Shown: in pieces, positions 6,747-15,058 of the stretch
How positions within the stretch are numbered: position 1 is the first letter of the stretch
Layout of the letters: every line of letters begins with the position of its first letter
Assembly: GCA_964372275.1 (NCBI GenBank)
Contig: CAYJRR010000066.1
Location: 1-25,862, forward strand
DNA from: CAYJRR01 sp964372275 [NCBI: uncultured bacterium]
GTDB lineage: Bacteria; CAYJRR01
Length of the DNA stretch: 25,862 bases
Reading direction: 5' to 3'
The notes under the pieces: model-generated
What the model saw: only the letters and a program-made list of their open reading frames with translations
What the model was told of the DNA's origin: nothing
Databases searched by the model: none
Program-made: the position numbers and the translations under genes

Positions 6747-8354
6747 ATGACATTCCATCCGTTCACGCGAGCGCTCGCCGCGCCGGCGTTCGTCCTGTTC
6801 TCGCTCTGTGAGCCGGCGTTCGCCGGTGAATCGACCCCCACTGACGGCGATGCGCCGCCGCCACCGGCGGCCCCCATCGAGACGGGGACCGAGCCGCTTC
6901 CGACGGCCGGCGCGCCGGCCGCTCGCACGCGCGCGTCGTCGCTCGTGCCCTCCATCGACTATCGGGTGCGTGGCGTGGCGGTCTCCGCCTTCCCCCTCGA
7001 CGCCGACGGAAACACGCTCGGCCAGGAGACCTACGGCGAGCATCGCCTTCGCCTCCAAGGAAAGGCGGCCGGCGGTCCCATCTCCCTCACCGCCGAGGCC
7101 GACATCACCAACGGGCTGGTCGCCGGCGATCGGTCGAGCGCCTTCCCCTACGTCCAGTACCGCCGCGACCGGTTCCGCGGACTCGCCGATCCCGACGGCT
7201 TTACGCTCCGCCAGATCTGGATGGAGGCGCGGACGAAGGTCGGCCTGGTGCGCGCCGGTCAGATGACGAGCAAGTGGGGCCTGGGTCTCGTCGCCCACGA
7301 CGGCGCCGGCGATCCGATGTGGGGAGACCGCTACTTCGGGGATCTGGTGGAGCGGGCCGTCTTCGCCACCCGGCCCCTTTCGCGCACGGCCCCGGCGCTC
7401 GCGCCCTTCCTGGTGGCGCTCGGCGGCGACGTGGTGCTGCGCGATCAGTCGGCCGACCTGGTCGCCGGCGACCGCGCCTACCAGGGGATCCTCTCGCTGG
7501 TCTGGAACCGGGACGGCTCGCCGAACCGCGCCGGCTTCTACGGCGTGCGGCGCTCGCAGGTCGACCGCGACGGCTTCGACCTGGCGGTGTGGGTGGTCGA
7601 CGCGCACGCCAAATGGCAGCGCACGGTCGGGCCGGTCGACCTCGGATTCGAGGGGGAGCTGGCGCGCATCTGGGGCGAGACGGACGCGGTGCGCGACATC
7701 TACGTCGGCAGCCGCGACATCGACCAGATGGGCGGCGCGGTGGAGCTGTCGCTGGGCGCCGGGAGCGGCGTGCGGCGCTTCGATCTGCTGCTGCAGGGCG
7801 GCTACGCCTCCGGCGACGACCTCGGACAGGACGGGCGGATCACCGCCTTCAAGTTCGACCCCGAATACAACGTCGGCTTCATCCTCTTCGACGAGGTGCT
7901 CGCCTGGCAGACGGCGGCGACGGCGAGGGCCGTCTCCGACCCCGACACCTTCGGTCGGCCGGCGGCGGGGGCGCGGTTCCTGCCGACGGAGGGGTCGGTC
8001 ACCAACGCGCGCTACGTGATGCCGACGGTGCAGATCCACCCCTTCAAGCGGGTGTCGGCACGGGTCGGCGTCCTGATCGCGCAGGCCGACCGCGCGCTCG
8101 ACGACGCCTTCCAGACCAACGCCCTCCACGGCGGCGTGCGCCACACCACCCTCGGCTCGACGACCGACTCCCGGGACCTGGGGATCGAGGTCGACTACGG
8201 CGTGCGCTACGCCTGGGACGGCGCGCGGGCGCCGCGGACCACCGTCGACCTCCAGTTCGGGCGGTTCTATCCCGGCGACGCCTTCGTCGACGCCGACGGC
8301 AACAAGTTCGATCCCGTCGACCGCCTGGTCGCCGGACTCACCCTCTCCTGGTAA
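6747..8354 (+). CDS. outer-membrane beta-barrel (porin / alginate-export-like) protein
   Basis: This 535-residue protein has a signal peptide (MTFHPFTRAL... ending A-F-A near residue 26), a Pro/Ala-rich stretch, and then about 450 residues of alternating amphipathic strands typical of a large outer-membrane channel. The C-terminus LAGLTLSW ends in an aromatic residue, as barrel proteins recognised by BAM usually do. The start at 6747 was chosen because AGGAGG lies at 6738-6743 (a tight 3-base spacing) and a proper signal peptide begins there. The layout (short strands, R/Y/D-rich pore-like segments) recalls alginate-export or phosphate-porin folds, but I cannot name a substrate. It is followed after 13 bases by the lipase lipoprotein, which suggests a shared operon and perhaps uptake of lipase products. 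Confidence 0.75.
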   Translation: MTFHPFTRALAAPAFVLFSLCEPAFAGESTPTDGDAPPPPAAPIETGTEPLPTAGAPAARTRASSLVPSIDYRVRGVAVSAFPLDADGNTLGQETYGEHRLRLQGKAAGGPISLTAEADITNGLVAGDRSSAFPYVQYRRDRFRGLADPDGFTLRQIWMEARTKVGLVRAGQMTSKWGLGLVAHDGAGDPMWGDRYFGDLVERAVFATRPLSRTAPALAPFLVALGGDVVLRDQSADLVAGDRAYQGILSLVWNRDGSPNRAGFYGVRRSQVDRDGFDLAVWVVDAHAKWQRTVGPVDLGFEGELARIWGETDAVRDIYVGSRDIDQMGGAVELSLGAGSGVRRFDLLLQGGYASGDDLGQDGRITAFKFDPEYNVGFILFDEVLAWQTAATARAVSDPDTFGRPAAGARFLPTEGSVTNARYVMPTVQIHPFKRVSARVGVLIAQADRALDDAFQTNALHGGVRHTTLGSTTDSRDLGIEVDYGVRYAWDGARAPRTTVDLQFGRFYPGDAFVDADGNKFDPVDRLVAGLTLSW

Positions 8355-8367
8355 CGGAGCATCCGCG

Positions 8368-11300
8368 ATGAAGACGACCCGTTCGTTCGCCGCCCTCTGC
8401 GTCCTGGGCACGTTCGCCGGCTGCGTGAAGTACGGAGACGAGGCGGTGGGGCTCTACCCCGCCTCCGGAGGCTCCGGCCCCGAAGTGAAATGGGACGTGG
8501 CGGCGCGACCGCTCCCGGAGATCCCCTTCCCCAACGACGCGGCGACCTTTCCCGATCCCGACAGTCCGACCGGGCGGCGGGTGAACGCCTCGATGGTCGG
8601 CACCACCAAGCTCGAGACCGACGCGCGCAAGAAGATCGACCGCCTCGACGGCTTCGGCATCTTCGCGCCGATCTACGTCTCGTTCGACGAGCCGCTCGAC
8701 TTGGGCGTGATCCGCGATGCGCAGCAGGGGAACGACGACTTCGCCGACGACGTCGTCTACCTGGTCAACCTCGAGAAGGGGTCGCCCCGATACGGGCAGC
8801 CGGCGATCCTCGACGTCGGGAACGGGAACTTCCCCGTCGTCCTGAACGAGACCGAGTTCTTCGAGAACGACGAGCGCGCCGGCGAGTCGAACATCATGTT
8901 CGAGACGGTCGACGAGGTGGCGCTCGGCGAGGACACCAACAACGACGGCGTCCTCTCCGTCCCGAACGTCCTCGAGCCGGGGGACGACACCGAACGCGAG
9001 GTCATGACCTTCTACGAGCGGGCGACCAACACGCTCATCGTCCGGCCGCTCCTCCCGCTGGACGAGAAGGCGACCTACGCCGTGATCCTCACCAAGCGCC
9101 TGCGCGGGGAGGATGGGCAGGCGGTGCGCTCGCCGTTCGACTGGATCAACGACGTCCGACAGACGCCGGCGCTCGAACCGCTGGTCGAGGACGGACTCCT
9201 CGAGGGGCTCGGGCTCACCCTCGAGGACGTGGCGTTCACCTGGTCGTTCACCACACAGTCGGTGACCGGCGACATGGTGGCGATCCGCCAGGGGATGGAG
9301 GGGTACGGCCCGTTCTCCAGCCTCGGCGGCCGTTATCCGGCGGTGCTGAGCTCGGTCGACTTCCTCAAGGACTCGCCGTCGAACCAGGGCTCGATGCACG
9401 TCCTCGACGGCGCGCTGCTGCGCAATCTGCTGCGCGACCACGGCGATCTGCTCGGCGCCAGCGGCTCGCGCCTCGACGCGATGCTGCTCAACTACCGGTT
9501 CGTCGACTACTTCGTCGCCGGGACGTTCACCACGCCGAGCTTCATCACCGACGACGGGACGTTCCACGTCAACCCGAAGACCGGACGGTACGAAGCCCGG
9601 CCGGCGACCGTCACCTGGGTGATGGTGGTGCCGAAGAAGACGGCGAAGTTCCGGCCGCCCTTCCCGCTGCAGGTGCACATCCACGGCTACACCTCCAGCC
9701 GCCTCGAGCTGATCGCCTGGGCCGGGAGCTACTGCCGCTTCGGATCGGCGGTGGTGGCGATCGACGCGTGGGGGCACGGCGGCGGTCTGATCCCCGAGGA
9801 CCAGGTCGCGCCGATCGAATACCTGCTGTCGCAATACGGGATCCGGAACTCGTCGTCGATCTTCACCAAGGGGCGGGCGCGCGACCTGAACCGCGACGGA
9901 TTCCCCGACAACGGCGGCGACTACTGGACCGCCGACATGTTCCACACCCGCGACGTGGTGCGGCAGACGGCGGTCGACGCCTCGCAGCTGGTGCGGATCT
10001 TCCGCACCTTCGACGGCGTCCGCCGCTGGCAGTTCGACTTGAACGGCGACGGCGAGCGGGAGCTGGCCGGCGACTTCAACGCCGACGGGGTCGTCGACGC
10101 CGGCGGACCGTTCAGCCGCTACCGCCTGAGCGGCGGGAGTCTCGGCGGAATCCTGACCGGGGTGATCGCCGCCACCGAGCCGTACATCACCGACGCGGTC
10201 ACCGTCGCCGGCGCGGCCGGTCTCCCCGACGTCGGCATCCGATCGACCCAAGGGGGCGTCAACGAGGCGGTGCTGCTGCGCATCCTCGGTCCGCTGCTGC
10301 TGGTTCGTCCGCAGGGCGGCACGCCGACCTTGGCGTGGCAGGTCCCCGACGTGAACGAGGACGTCGTCGTCCCGTTCGCCGAGCTTCCGGAGGGGGCCCA
10401 GCCCGGGGACCGGGTCGACGTGCGCAACCTGACCAACGGCGAGACCCGATGGGCGATCCTCTCCGACGGCATGACCATGCGCACCGGGATCCCGGCCGAC
10501 GCCGGCGACCGGATCGAGGTGGTGGTGCGCGAGGGGTCCGACGCCGACGCGCCGGTCCGCGCACGCGTCACGCGCATCGACCGGGCGATGAGCTACCAGG
10601 GCCGCACCTGGGACGAGGGGTCGCGGCTGGTCTCGCTGACCGAGGGGTACGGGATGAAGCGGCAGACGCCGGAGCTGCGGCGCTTCTTCAACATCGCCGG
10701 CTTCGTCACCGAGCCCGGCGATCCGATCGCCTACGCGCGGCACTTCTTCCTCGAGCCGCTTCCGATCCTGGCCGAGGGGCCGCGCGCGAAGAACGTGATG
10801 ATCATCCCCACCATCGGGGACTCGGCGGTTCCGATCGCCACCGGCCTGGAGATGGCGCGGGCCGCCGGCCTCCTGCCGGTGACCGCGTCGGAGGCGCGCG
10901 ATCCGGACTTCTCCTACGGCCGTCCGGCGCCGTGGGATCCGGCGCTCGGGTACCAGGCCTGGGCCACGACCCGGAAGAGCTGGGACGAATGGCGGACCGC
11001 GGCCGGGATCGACTGGGGACCGGCGCAGATCGACCTGGCCCCCGACCCGAACCGGGTGATGGTGGAGAACTTCGTCGCCGAAGGGATGGCGCGTCTACGC
11101 CGCTTCGAGCACGACGCGCGCTTCGCCGATCCGAGCGAGACGCTCTTCGACGTCGACGACTTCGGGAACGGCGCCGACGGATGGAACCAGCCTCGGGCTT
11201 CGGAACCGCTGCGGGTGACGCGGCGGACGTCGGCCGGGATCTCCGCGCTCCGGATCCCGTTCATGAAGCCGGAGGGGCAGCACGGCTTCGGCCTCTACGA

Positions 11301-11490
11301 ACCCGACGAACCGTTCGACATGCCGACCTTCATGCACGCGCTGCTTGGCCACTACATGTCGACCGACGGGCGGGAGGTGATCGAGGACGTCTGCCTGGAG
11401 GACATGAGCTGCGAGTTCATCCAGCAGCCCGACGTCGTCCCCGAGCCGGTCTTCGTCCCCTGGACGCCCCCCGCGGCGCAGGCGCCGTAG
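8368..11490 (+). CDS. large surface lipoprotein lipase, VolA/Pla-1-like alpha/beta hydrolase
   Basis: A 1040-residue lipoprotein (signal with lipobox F-A-G-C, C19). The N-terminal segment with PEIPFPNDAATFPD resembles the N-terminal domain of VolA/Pla-1-type bacterial lipases. The hydrolase part shows VHIHGY (oxyanion-loop type, near 437-442) and the nucleophile elbow S-G-G-S591-L-G-G; D818 (in IGDSAVP) and H972 (in GQHGFG) are good candidates for the rest of the triad. Four calcium-loop-like DxNxDG motifs are seen, at D189, D506, D557 and D569, the last two just before the nucleophile. Expected role: hydrolysis of lipids or lysophospholipids at the outer membrane. GGAG lies upstream of the ATG. 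Family-level call is good; substrate is unknown. Confidence 0.8.
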   Translation: MKTTRSFAALCVLGTFAGCVKYGDEAVGLYPASGGSGPEVKWDVAARPLPEIPFPNDAATFPDPDSPTGRRVNASMVGTTKLETDARKKIDRLDGFGIFAPIYVSFDEPLDLGVIRDAQQGNDDFADDVVYLVNLEKGSPRYGQPAILDVGNGNFPVVLNETEFFENDERAGESNIMFETVDEVALGEDTNNDGVLSVPNVLEPGDDTEREVMTFYERATNTLIVRPLLPLDEKATYAVILTKRLRGEDGQAVRSPFDWINDVRQTPALEPLVEDGLLEGLGLTLEDVAFTWSFTTQSVTGDMVAIRQGMEGYGPFSSLGGRYPAVLSSVDFLKDSPSNQGSMHVLDGALLRNLLRDHGDLLGASGSRLDAMLLNYRFVDYFVAGTFTTPSFITDDGTFHVNPKTGRYEARPATVTWVMVVPKKTAKFRPPFPLQVHIHGYTSSRLELIAWAGSYCRFGSAVVAIDAWGHGGGLIPEDQVAPIEYLLSQYGIRNSSSIFTKGRARDLNRDGFPDNGGDYWTADMFHTRDVVRQTAVDASQLVRIFRTFDGVRRWQFDLNGDGERELAGDFNADGVVDAGGPFSRYRLSGGSLGGILTGVIAATEPYITDAVTVAGAAGLPDVGIRSTQGGVNEAVLLRILGPLLLVRPQGGTPTLAWQVPDVNEDVVVPFAELPEGAQPGDRVDVRNLTNGETRWAILSDGMTMRTGIPADAGDRIEVVVREGSDADAPVRARVTRIDRAMSYQGRTWDEGSRLVSLTEGYGMKRQTPELRRFFNIAGFVTEPGDPIAYARHFFLEPLPILAEGPRAKNVMIIPTIGDSAVPIATGLEMARAAGLLPVTASEARDPDFSYGRPAPWDPALGYQAWATTRKSWDEWRTAAGIDWGPAQIDLAPDPNRVMVENFVAEGMARLRRFEHDARFADPSETLFDVDDFGNGADGWNQPRASEPLRVTRRTSAGISALRIPFMKPEGQHGFGLYEPDEPFDMPTFMHALLGHYMSTDGREVIEDVCLEDMSCEFIQQPDVVPEPVFVPWTPPAAQAP

Positions 11491-11502
11491 GCGGACCCGC
11501 TG

Positions 11503-11532
11503 CCAGCGGGGACGACGGGTCGTCCCCGCTGG
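11503..11532. terminator. bidirectional hairpin between convergent genes
   Basis: CCAGCGGGGACGAC (11503-11516) and GTCGTCCCCGCTGG (11519-11532) are perfect complements; about 12 bp can pair around a six-base loop. It sits between the lipase stop (11490) and the PLP-enzyme stop (11534). There is no clear T-tract, so termination may be weak or assisted. Confidence 0.6.
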
Positions 11533-11533
11533 G

Positions 11534-12535
11534 TCAGAAACCGAATTCGAGGCGCTTCGGGAAGAGTCCGAAGACGCCGCCGGTGTGCAGGAAGCAGATG
11601 GAGGAGCCGCGGCGGAAGGTCTTGCCGTTCTTCAGCTCCTGGTAGAGGCCGAGCATCGCCTTCCCGGAGTAGACCGGGTCGAGCACGATCCCTTCGAGCT
11701 CGGCCACCCGGCGGAGGAAGTCGAGCTCCTCCTGCGTCGACTGGGCGTACCCGACCCCCTTGTACTGGTCGAGGATGCGAAGCCGCGGATCGCCCATCTC
11801 CGGCGCCCCCGGGAAGTTACGAACGAATTCGTTGACGATCGCCAGCACCGCGTCCTTGAAGTAGCTCTCGTCGTCGCACACCGCGAAGGCGACCGGGAAC
11901 AGGCCGGCCTCGTGGACCCGGTTCCCGATCGTCAGTCCCGCCGTCGTCCCGCCGCTGCCGCAGGCGTGCGCGACGTAGTCGATCCGCACCCGCTGCTCTT
12001 GCGCCTGGGTCTTGAGCTCCGCCACCGCCGCCACGTAGCCGAGCGCCCCTCGCGCGTCCGAGGCCCCCTCGGGGATGACGTAGGCCGGAAGGCCGTCGGA
12101 GGCGTACCGTTCGGCGAGCTTGGCCATCGTCTCCTGGCGCGCGTTGCGGTACTGATCGGGATTGACCCAGGTGATCTCCGCCCCCACCAGCACGTCGAGC
12201 AGCGTGTTGCCGTCGATCTCCGCCGGCTTGCGCCCGTCGGTGGTGCGTAGCAGCAGATGGGGGACCAGCCCGAGCTGGCGGGCCGCGATCGCCGTCGCGC
12301 GGCAGTGGTTGCTCTGCACGCCGCCGCAGGTGATTACCGCCTTGGCACCGCCTTCGATCGCCTTGGCGAAGTGGTACTCGAGCTTTCGGACCTTGTTCCC
12401 GGTGAGCGGCCCGCCGGTCTGGTCGTCGCGCTTGATCCACAGGTCGGCCCCCCACTCCCGCGAGAGGCGCTCGAGTCGATAGAACGGAGTCGGGAGCTGG
12501 GCCAGCGGGACGCGGGGCGGAAGCGTGAAGGCCAT
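11534..12535 (-). CDS. PLP-dependent D-cysteine desulfhydrase / ACC deaminase family enzyme
   Basis: This 333-residue cytoplasmic enzyme is a fold-type II PLP protein. The PLP lysine is K48 in TGNKVRKLEY. The phosphate/substrate loop CGGVQSNHC (70-78), the glycine-rich ACGSGGTTAGL loop, and the C-terminal FLHTGG are all present. These match D-cysteine desulfhydrases, which convert D-cysteine to pyruvate, H2S and ammonia, and the related 1-aminocyclopropane-1-carboxylate deaminases. The LHTGG sequence, where ACC deaminases carry a Tyr-containing segment, favours the desulfhydrase type, but the split is hard to make by eye. The start is set by AAGGA six bases before the ATG at 12535; a longer frame reaching 12676 has no support. 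It is monocistronic, divergent from the ExbB gene. Confidence 0.88.
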   Translation of the reverse strand: MAFTLPPRVPLAQLPTPFYRLERLSREWGADLWIKRDDQTGGPLTGNKVRKLEYHFAKAIEGGAKAVITCGGVQSNHCRATAIAARQLGLVPHLLLRTTDGRKPAEIDGNTLLDVLVGAEITWVNPDQYRNARQETMAKLAERYASDGLPAYVIPEGASDARGALGYVAAVAELKTQAQEQRVRIDYVAHACGSGGTTAGLTIGNRVHEAGLFPVAFAVCDDESYFKDAVLAIVNEFVRNFPGAPEMGDPRLRILDQYKGVGYAQSTQEELDFLRRVAELEGIVLDPVYSGKAMLGLYQELKNGKTFRRGSSICFLHTGGVFGLFPKRLEFGF

Positions 12536-12646
12536 CGCGGTCCTTAGGATGCCACGACCCGGCGCCTGGTTTGCGCGCAATCCATGCGTGCCCGCCCGGT
12601 CACGGACGAGCGGTCGCTCGCCGCAGGCGCTCTCTCCCGGCCGCAT

Positions 12647-12676
12647 TTGGCCGGGGCCGTGGCACGGCAGTAGCAT
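12647..12676 (+). promoter_or_regulatory. predicted promoter of the ExbB-ExbD-ExbD operon
   Basis: TTGGCC (12647-12652), 18 bases, TAGCAT (12671-12676): the same spacing and similar boxes as the NAD kinase promoter. A 7-bp hairpin, CCCGGCC/GGCCGGG (12636-12655), overlaps the -35 box and could be an operator. The remainder of the 179-base divergent gap 12536-12714 shows nothing else. Confidence 0.4.
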
Positions 12677-12714
12677 CGTCTCTCGGCGCCAGAGCCCTTC
12701 ACCCGCGAGGTGAC

Positions 12715-13386
12715 ATGTTCCCCGACGGTTTCCTGCACTTCATGATCCACGACGCGTCGATCTTCGTGTACATGATCTTCGCGGCCTCGATCTTCGGCGT
12801 GACGCTGATCGGGCTGCGCGCCCACGACCTCTGGGTGAAGTACCGCCTCGACTTCGACGGGGTGACGAGCCAGGTGGCCGGCATGGTGGAGACCGGCGCC
12901 TACAACCAGGCCCTGCAGCTCTGCAACGGTGGCCGCCATCCGATGACCGAGATCATGAAGGCGGCGTTGACCCGCGCCAACCGCCCCGAGCGGGAGATCC
13001 GGCGCGGCGTCGAGCGGGTGGCGCTGGAGGAGATGTCGACCTTCAAGGGCTCCACCCACCTCCTGCCGCACGTCTCCAACATCGCCACCCTCCTGGGACT
13101 GCTGGGGACGATCAAGGGGCTCATCACATCCTTCTCGGGACTGTCGTCCGGTGACGCCGCGGCGCGGACCGAGATGCTCTCCCGCGGCGTGTCGGAGGCG
13201 TTCACCGCCACCTTCTTCGGCATCCTGGTGGCGACCCTCACCATCACCGCCTACCTGGTGATCCACGCCAAGCAGGGGAAGATGAGCGGAAAGATCGAGC
13301 ACGGGGTCGCGACCGTCGTCGACGTCCTCCTCTCCCGCCAGGCGGAGATCCGCGCCGCCGAGGGCGCTTCGCGGGCGGCGAACTAG
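12715..13386 (+). CDS. MotA/TolQ/ExbB proton-channel family protein
   Basis: A 223-residue inner-membrane protein with the three-helix ExbB layout: helix 1 at about 13-35, a cytoplasmic loop of about 80 residues, helix 2 at 120-140 (TLLGLLGTIKGLI) and helix 3 at 163-184 (EAFTATFFGILVA), the last two matching the MotA/TolQ/ExbB domain. It should form, with ExbD, a proton-motive-force-driven motor that energises envelope processes. The start at 12715 (MFPDGFL) has GAGGTG just upstream; the 48 additional residues of the longer frame are Arg-rich and do not look like a signal sequence. It is the first gene of a three-gene operon with two ExbD genes, four bases apart from the next. TonB- versus Tol-type cannot be told from this protein alone. 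Confidence 0.88.
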   Translation: MFPDGFLHFMIHDASIFVYMIFAASIFGVTLIGLRAHDLWVKYRLDFDGVTSQVAGMVETGAYNQALQLCNGGRHPMTEIMKAALTRANRPEREIRRGVERVALEEMSTFKGSTHLLPHVSNIATLLGLLGTIKGLITSFSGLSSGDAAARTEMLSRGVSEAFTATFFGILVATLTITAYLVIHAKQGKMSGKIEHGVATVVDVLLSRQAEIRAAEGASRAAN

Positions 13387-13390
13387 CGCC

Positions 13391-13954
13391 ATGGCCGGCG
13401 GAGGCGTCCCGGGCGAAGGGGGAGACGATCAACCGATCGATCTCAACCTCACCGCGTTGATGGACATCCTCTCCAACCTGCTCTTCTTCCTGCTCGCCTC
13501 GTTCGGCGCGGCGGTGATCTCGGTCGTCTCCGCGTCGGTGCCGGTCGCCTCCAGCGAGGAGAGCGACGTGGCGAAGAGCGACGACGCGATCACCATGACC
13601 GTGGCGATCGACGGCCACGGTTACCGCCTCTCCGCCGGCAGCGAGTCGCTCCCCCCCGAGGCGTTGGAGCCGCTGAAGGCGAAGATCCCGCGGACGGCGA
13701 GCCGCCCGGCGGACGCGCTCCCGGGAAGCCCGAACGAGCTCGACTTCGCGATGCTCAACCAGGCGTTGCTCCGGGTGAAGAGCGCCTATCCGAAGTCGGA
13801 GACGGTGATCCTCGTCCCCGACCCGGCGATCCTCTACGACGAGGTGGTGCAGACGATGGACGCCTGCCGCGAGCGGGTGGAGAAGGACGCGCGCGGGCGG
13901 ATCTCCAAGAGGCTCCTCTTCGGAAAAGTGGTCGTCTCCACCACGGTGCAATAG
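13391..13954 (+). CDS. ExbD/TolR family protein 1
   Basis: A 187-residue protein with a short cytoplasmic N-terminus, one transmembrane helix (about 22-46) that begins LTALMDILSN with the proton-carrying Asp (D25), and a periplasmic domain to the end. The C-terminal part (LDFAMLNQALLRVKSAYP... VILVPDPAILYDEVVQTMDACR) follows the ExbD/TolR pattern of a strand, a helix and a strand. It starts four bases after the ExbB stop with no evident ribosome binding site, so coupling to ExbB translation is likely. Its stop codon directly abuts the ATG of a second ExbD (TAGATG). The helix-encoding DNA is almost identical in the two genes. Confidence 0.87.
   Translation: MAGGGVPGEGGDDQPIDLNLTALMDILSNLLFFLLASFGAAVISVVSASVPVASSEESDVAKSDDAITMTVAIDGHGYRLSAGSESLPPEALEPLKAKIPRTASRPADALPGSPNELDFAMLNQALLRVKSAYPKSETVILVPDPAILYDEVVQTMDACRERVEKDARGRISKRLLFGKVVVSTTVQ
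13442..13502 (+). repeat. 61-bp near-identical repeat, copy 1 (copy 2 at 14036-14096)
   Basis: The stretch encoding LNLTALMDILSN and the rest of the helix is the same in the two adjacent ExbD genes at 60 of 61 bases by eye, including silent positions; the single difference is C versus G at the ninth base. The flanking sequence of the two genes is not similar at this level. Confidence 0.85.
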
Positions 13955-14470
13955 ATGGCATTCGGAACGAGCTCGTTCGGAACGTCGCGCGGAGCCTTCG
14001 GTGGGACCGGGTCGGAAGAGGCCGCCCCCATCTCGCTCAACCTGACCGCGTTGATGGACATCCTCTCCAACCTGCTCTTCTTCCTGCTCGCCTCGTACGC
14101 CGTCTCCAACACCGAGATCAAGGGGGCGGAGGCGATGCAGCTCCCCGTCTCGACCTCCGAGCAGGGCGCGACGATGTCGATCCTGGTGCGCGTCACGCTC
14201 GAGTCGATCGAGGTCGAGGGGAAACCGGTGGCGCGGCTGAAGGCGGGACGCCCGGTCGCGGCGATCGAGGGCGACAAGATCGTCCCCCTGTTCCAGGAGC
14301 TCGAACGCGTCGCCCGGAAGGGGAAGAAGGGGGTGGCGATGACCGAGGAGAACACCGTCCTCCTGGTCCTCGCCGACCGCCGCGCCGACTTCGGCCTGGT
14401 CTCGCAGGTGCTCAAGACCGCCGCCACCGCCGGCTTCCCCAACTTCCGGTTCGCGGTGATCAAGAGGTAG
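13955..14470 (+). CDS. ExbD/TolR family protein 2
   Basis: A 171-residue second ExbD-like protein with a 25-residue Gly/Ser-rich cytoplasmic N-terminus, the same LTALMDILSN helix (D35), and a distinct periplasmic domain (MSILVRVTLESIEVEGKPV ... ENTVLLVLADRRADFGLVSQVLKTAATAGF). The LVSQVLKTAATAGFPNFRFAV ending fits the ExbD/TolR consensus better than the ending of ExbD 1. Translation is probably coupled, since the ATG follows the previous stop with no gap. Operons with one ExbB and two ExbDs are known in Proteobacteria and myxobacteria; a mixed ExbB-ExbD1-ExbD2 complex is possible. It is convergent with the AgmX/PglI-like lipoprotein, 15 bases away. Confidence 0.87.
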   Translation: MAFGTSSFGTSRGAFGGTGSEEAAPISLNLTALMDILSNLLFFLLASYAVSNTEIKGAEAMQLPVSTSEQGATMSILVRVTLESIEVEGKPVARLKAGRPVAAIEGDKIVPLFQELERVARKGKKGVAMTEENTVLLVLADRRADFGLVSQVLKTAATAGFPNFRFAVIKR

Positions 14471-14485
14471 CGCCCGAAGGACCCT

Positions 14486-15016
14486 CTACTTGCGGACGCG
14501 GATGCCGATGCGGACCCACCAGTCGGGGGCGGGCGGCGCGGGGTATCCCTCCCGAGGGACCTGACTGCGGACGCATTCGGTGCCGCCGTTCTCGGGCTCG
14601 ACCAGCGAGTTGACCAGCGAACCGTTCGACGCGACCTGGACGAGCAGGTCGAAGACGCCGCGCTCGCGGATCTCGTCCGACTGCTGGCAACGCGAGACCA
14701 TGTCGGGGCGCTGCTGATAGAGGTACTTCGAAAAGGCGAACTTGTAGTCCTTGCCGCGGGGGTCGTTCTCGTTGGCGAAGGCGGTGGTGCGCGCCTTCTC
14801 GAGGAGGAGACAGCGCTCGGCGCAGTCGGCCTCGATCTGCTCCATCTCCATCGCCACCATCTTGTTCCGCTCGACGCACTTCTCGACGCACATCTTGTCC
14901 GGCTCGCCCGCGGCGCCCGCCGCCGCGGAACCGGCCGCGTCCGCCGCCTTCTTCTTTCCGCCGCACCCGGAGACCGCCGCCAGCCCCATGAGCAGAAGGA
15001 TCTTCGTCGTCCGCAT
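14486..15016 (-). CDS. lipoprotein with AgmX/PglI-like C-terminal domain
   Basis: This 176-residue protein starts with MRTTKILLLMGLAA and a lipobox AVSGC (C17), followed by an Ala/Gly/Lys linker. A Cys-containing helical region (CVEKCVERNKM ... CAERCLLLEK) occupies residues 40-75. The last 55 residues (VASNGSLVNSLVEPENGG, then ECVRSQV, then YPAPPAPDWWVRI) follow the pattern of the AgmX/PglI C-terminal domain of myxobacterial gliding proteins, a TonB-C-like fold. The four cysteines in two CxxxC pairs may form disulfides in the periplasm. The longer frame upstream is not supported; the ATG at 15016 opens a proper lipoprotein signal. Its convergent neighbour is the ExbB-ExbD-ExbD operon, which suits an energised envelope complex, though that link is inference. 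Confidence 0.75.
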   Translation of the reverse strand: MRTTKILLLMGLAAVSGCGGKKKAADAAGSAAAGAAGEPDKMCVEKCVERNKMVAMEMEQIEADCAERCLLLEKARTTAFANENDPRGKDYKFAFSKYLYQQRPDMVSRCQQSDEIRERGVFDLLVQVASNGSLVNSLVEPENGGTECVRSQVPREGYPAPPAPDWWVRIGIRVRK

Positions 15017-15046
15017 GCAACCAGGATCGCCGGAAACGGATTCCAA

Positions 15047-15052
15047 TACAAT
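15047..15052 (+). promoter_or_regulatory. -10 box TACAAT ahead of the SRPBCC gene
   Basis: TACAAT ends six bases before the ATG at 15059, so the transcript would begin at or next to the start codon, i.e. leaderless. No good -35 box is visible. The 42-base gap 15017-15058 is shared with the divergent lipoprotein gene. Confidence 0.35.
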
Positions 15053-15058
15053 CCGCCC

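Noticed and set aside
6516-8411. 631-residue minus-strand frame opposite the barrel gene
   Set aside because: Overlaps the strong terminator and the barrel gene fully, with composition typical of a shadow frame.
8338-10743. 801-residue minus-strand frame opposite the lipase
   Set aside because: No recognisable motif or start context; it mirrors the strong codon bias of the lipase gene.
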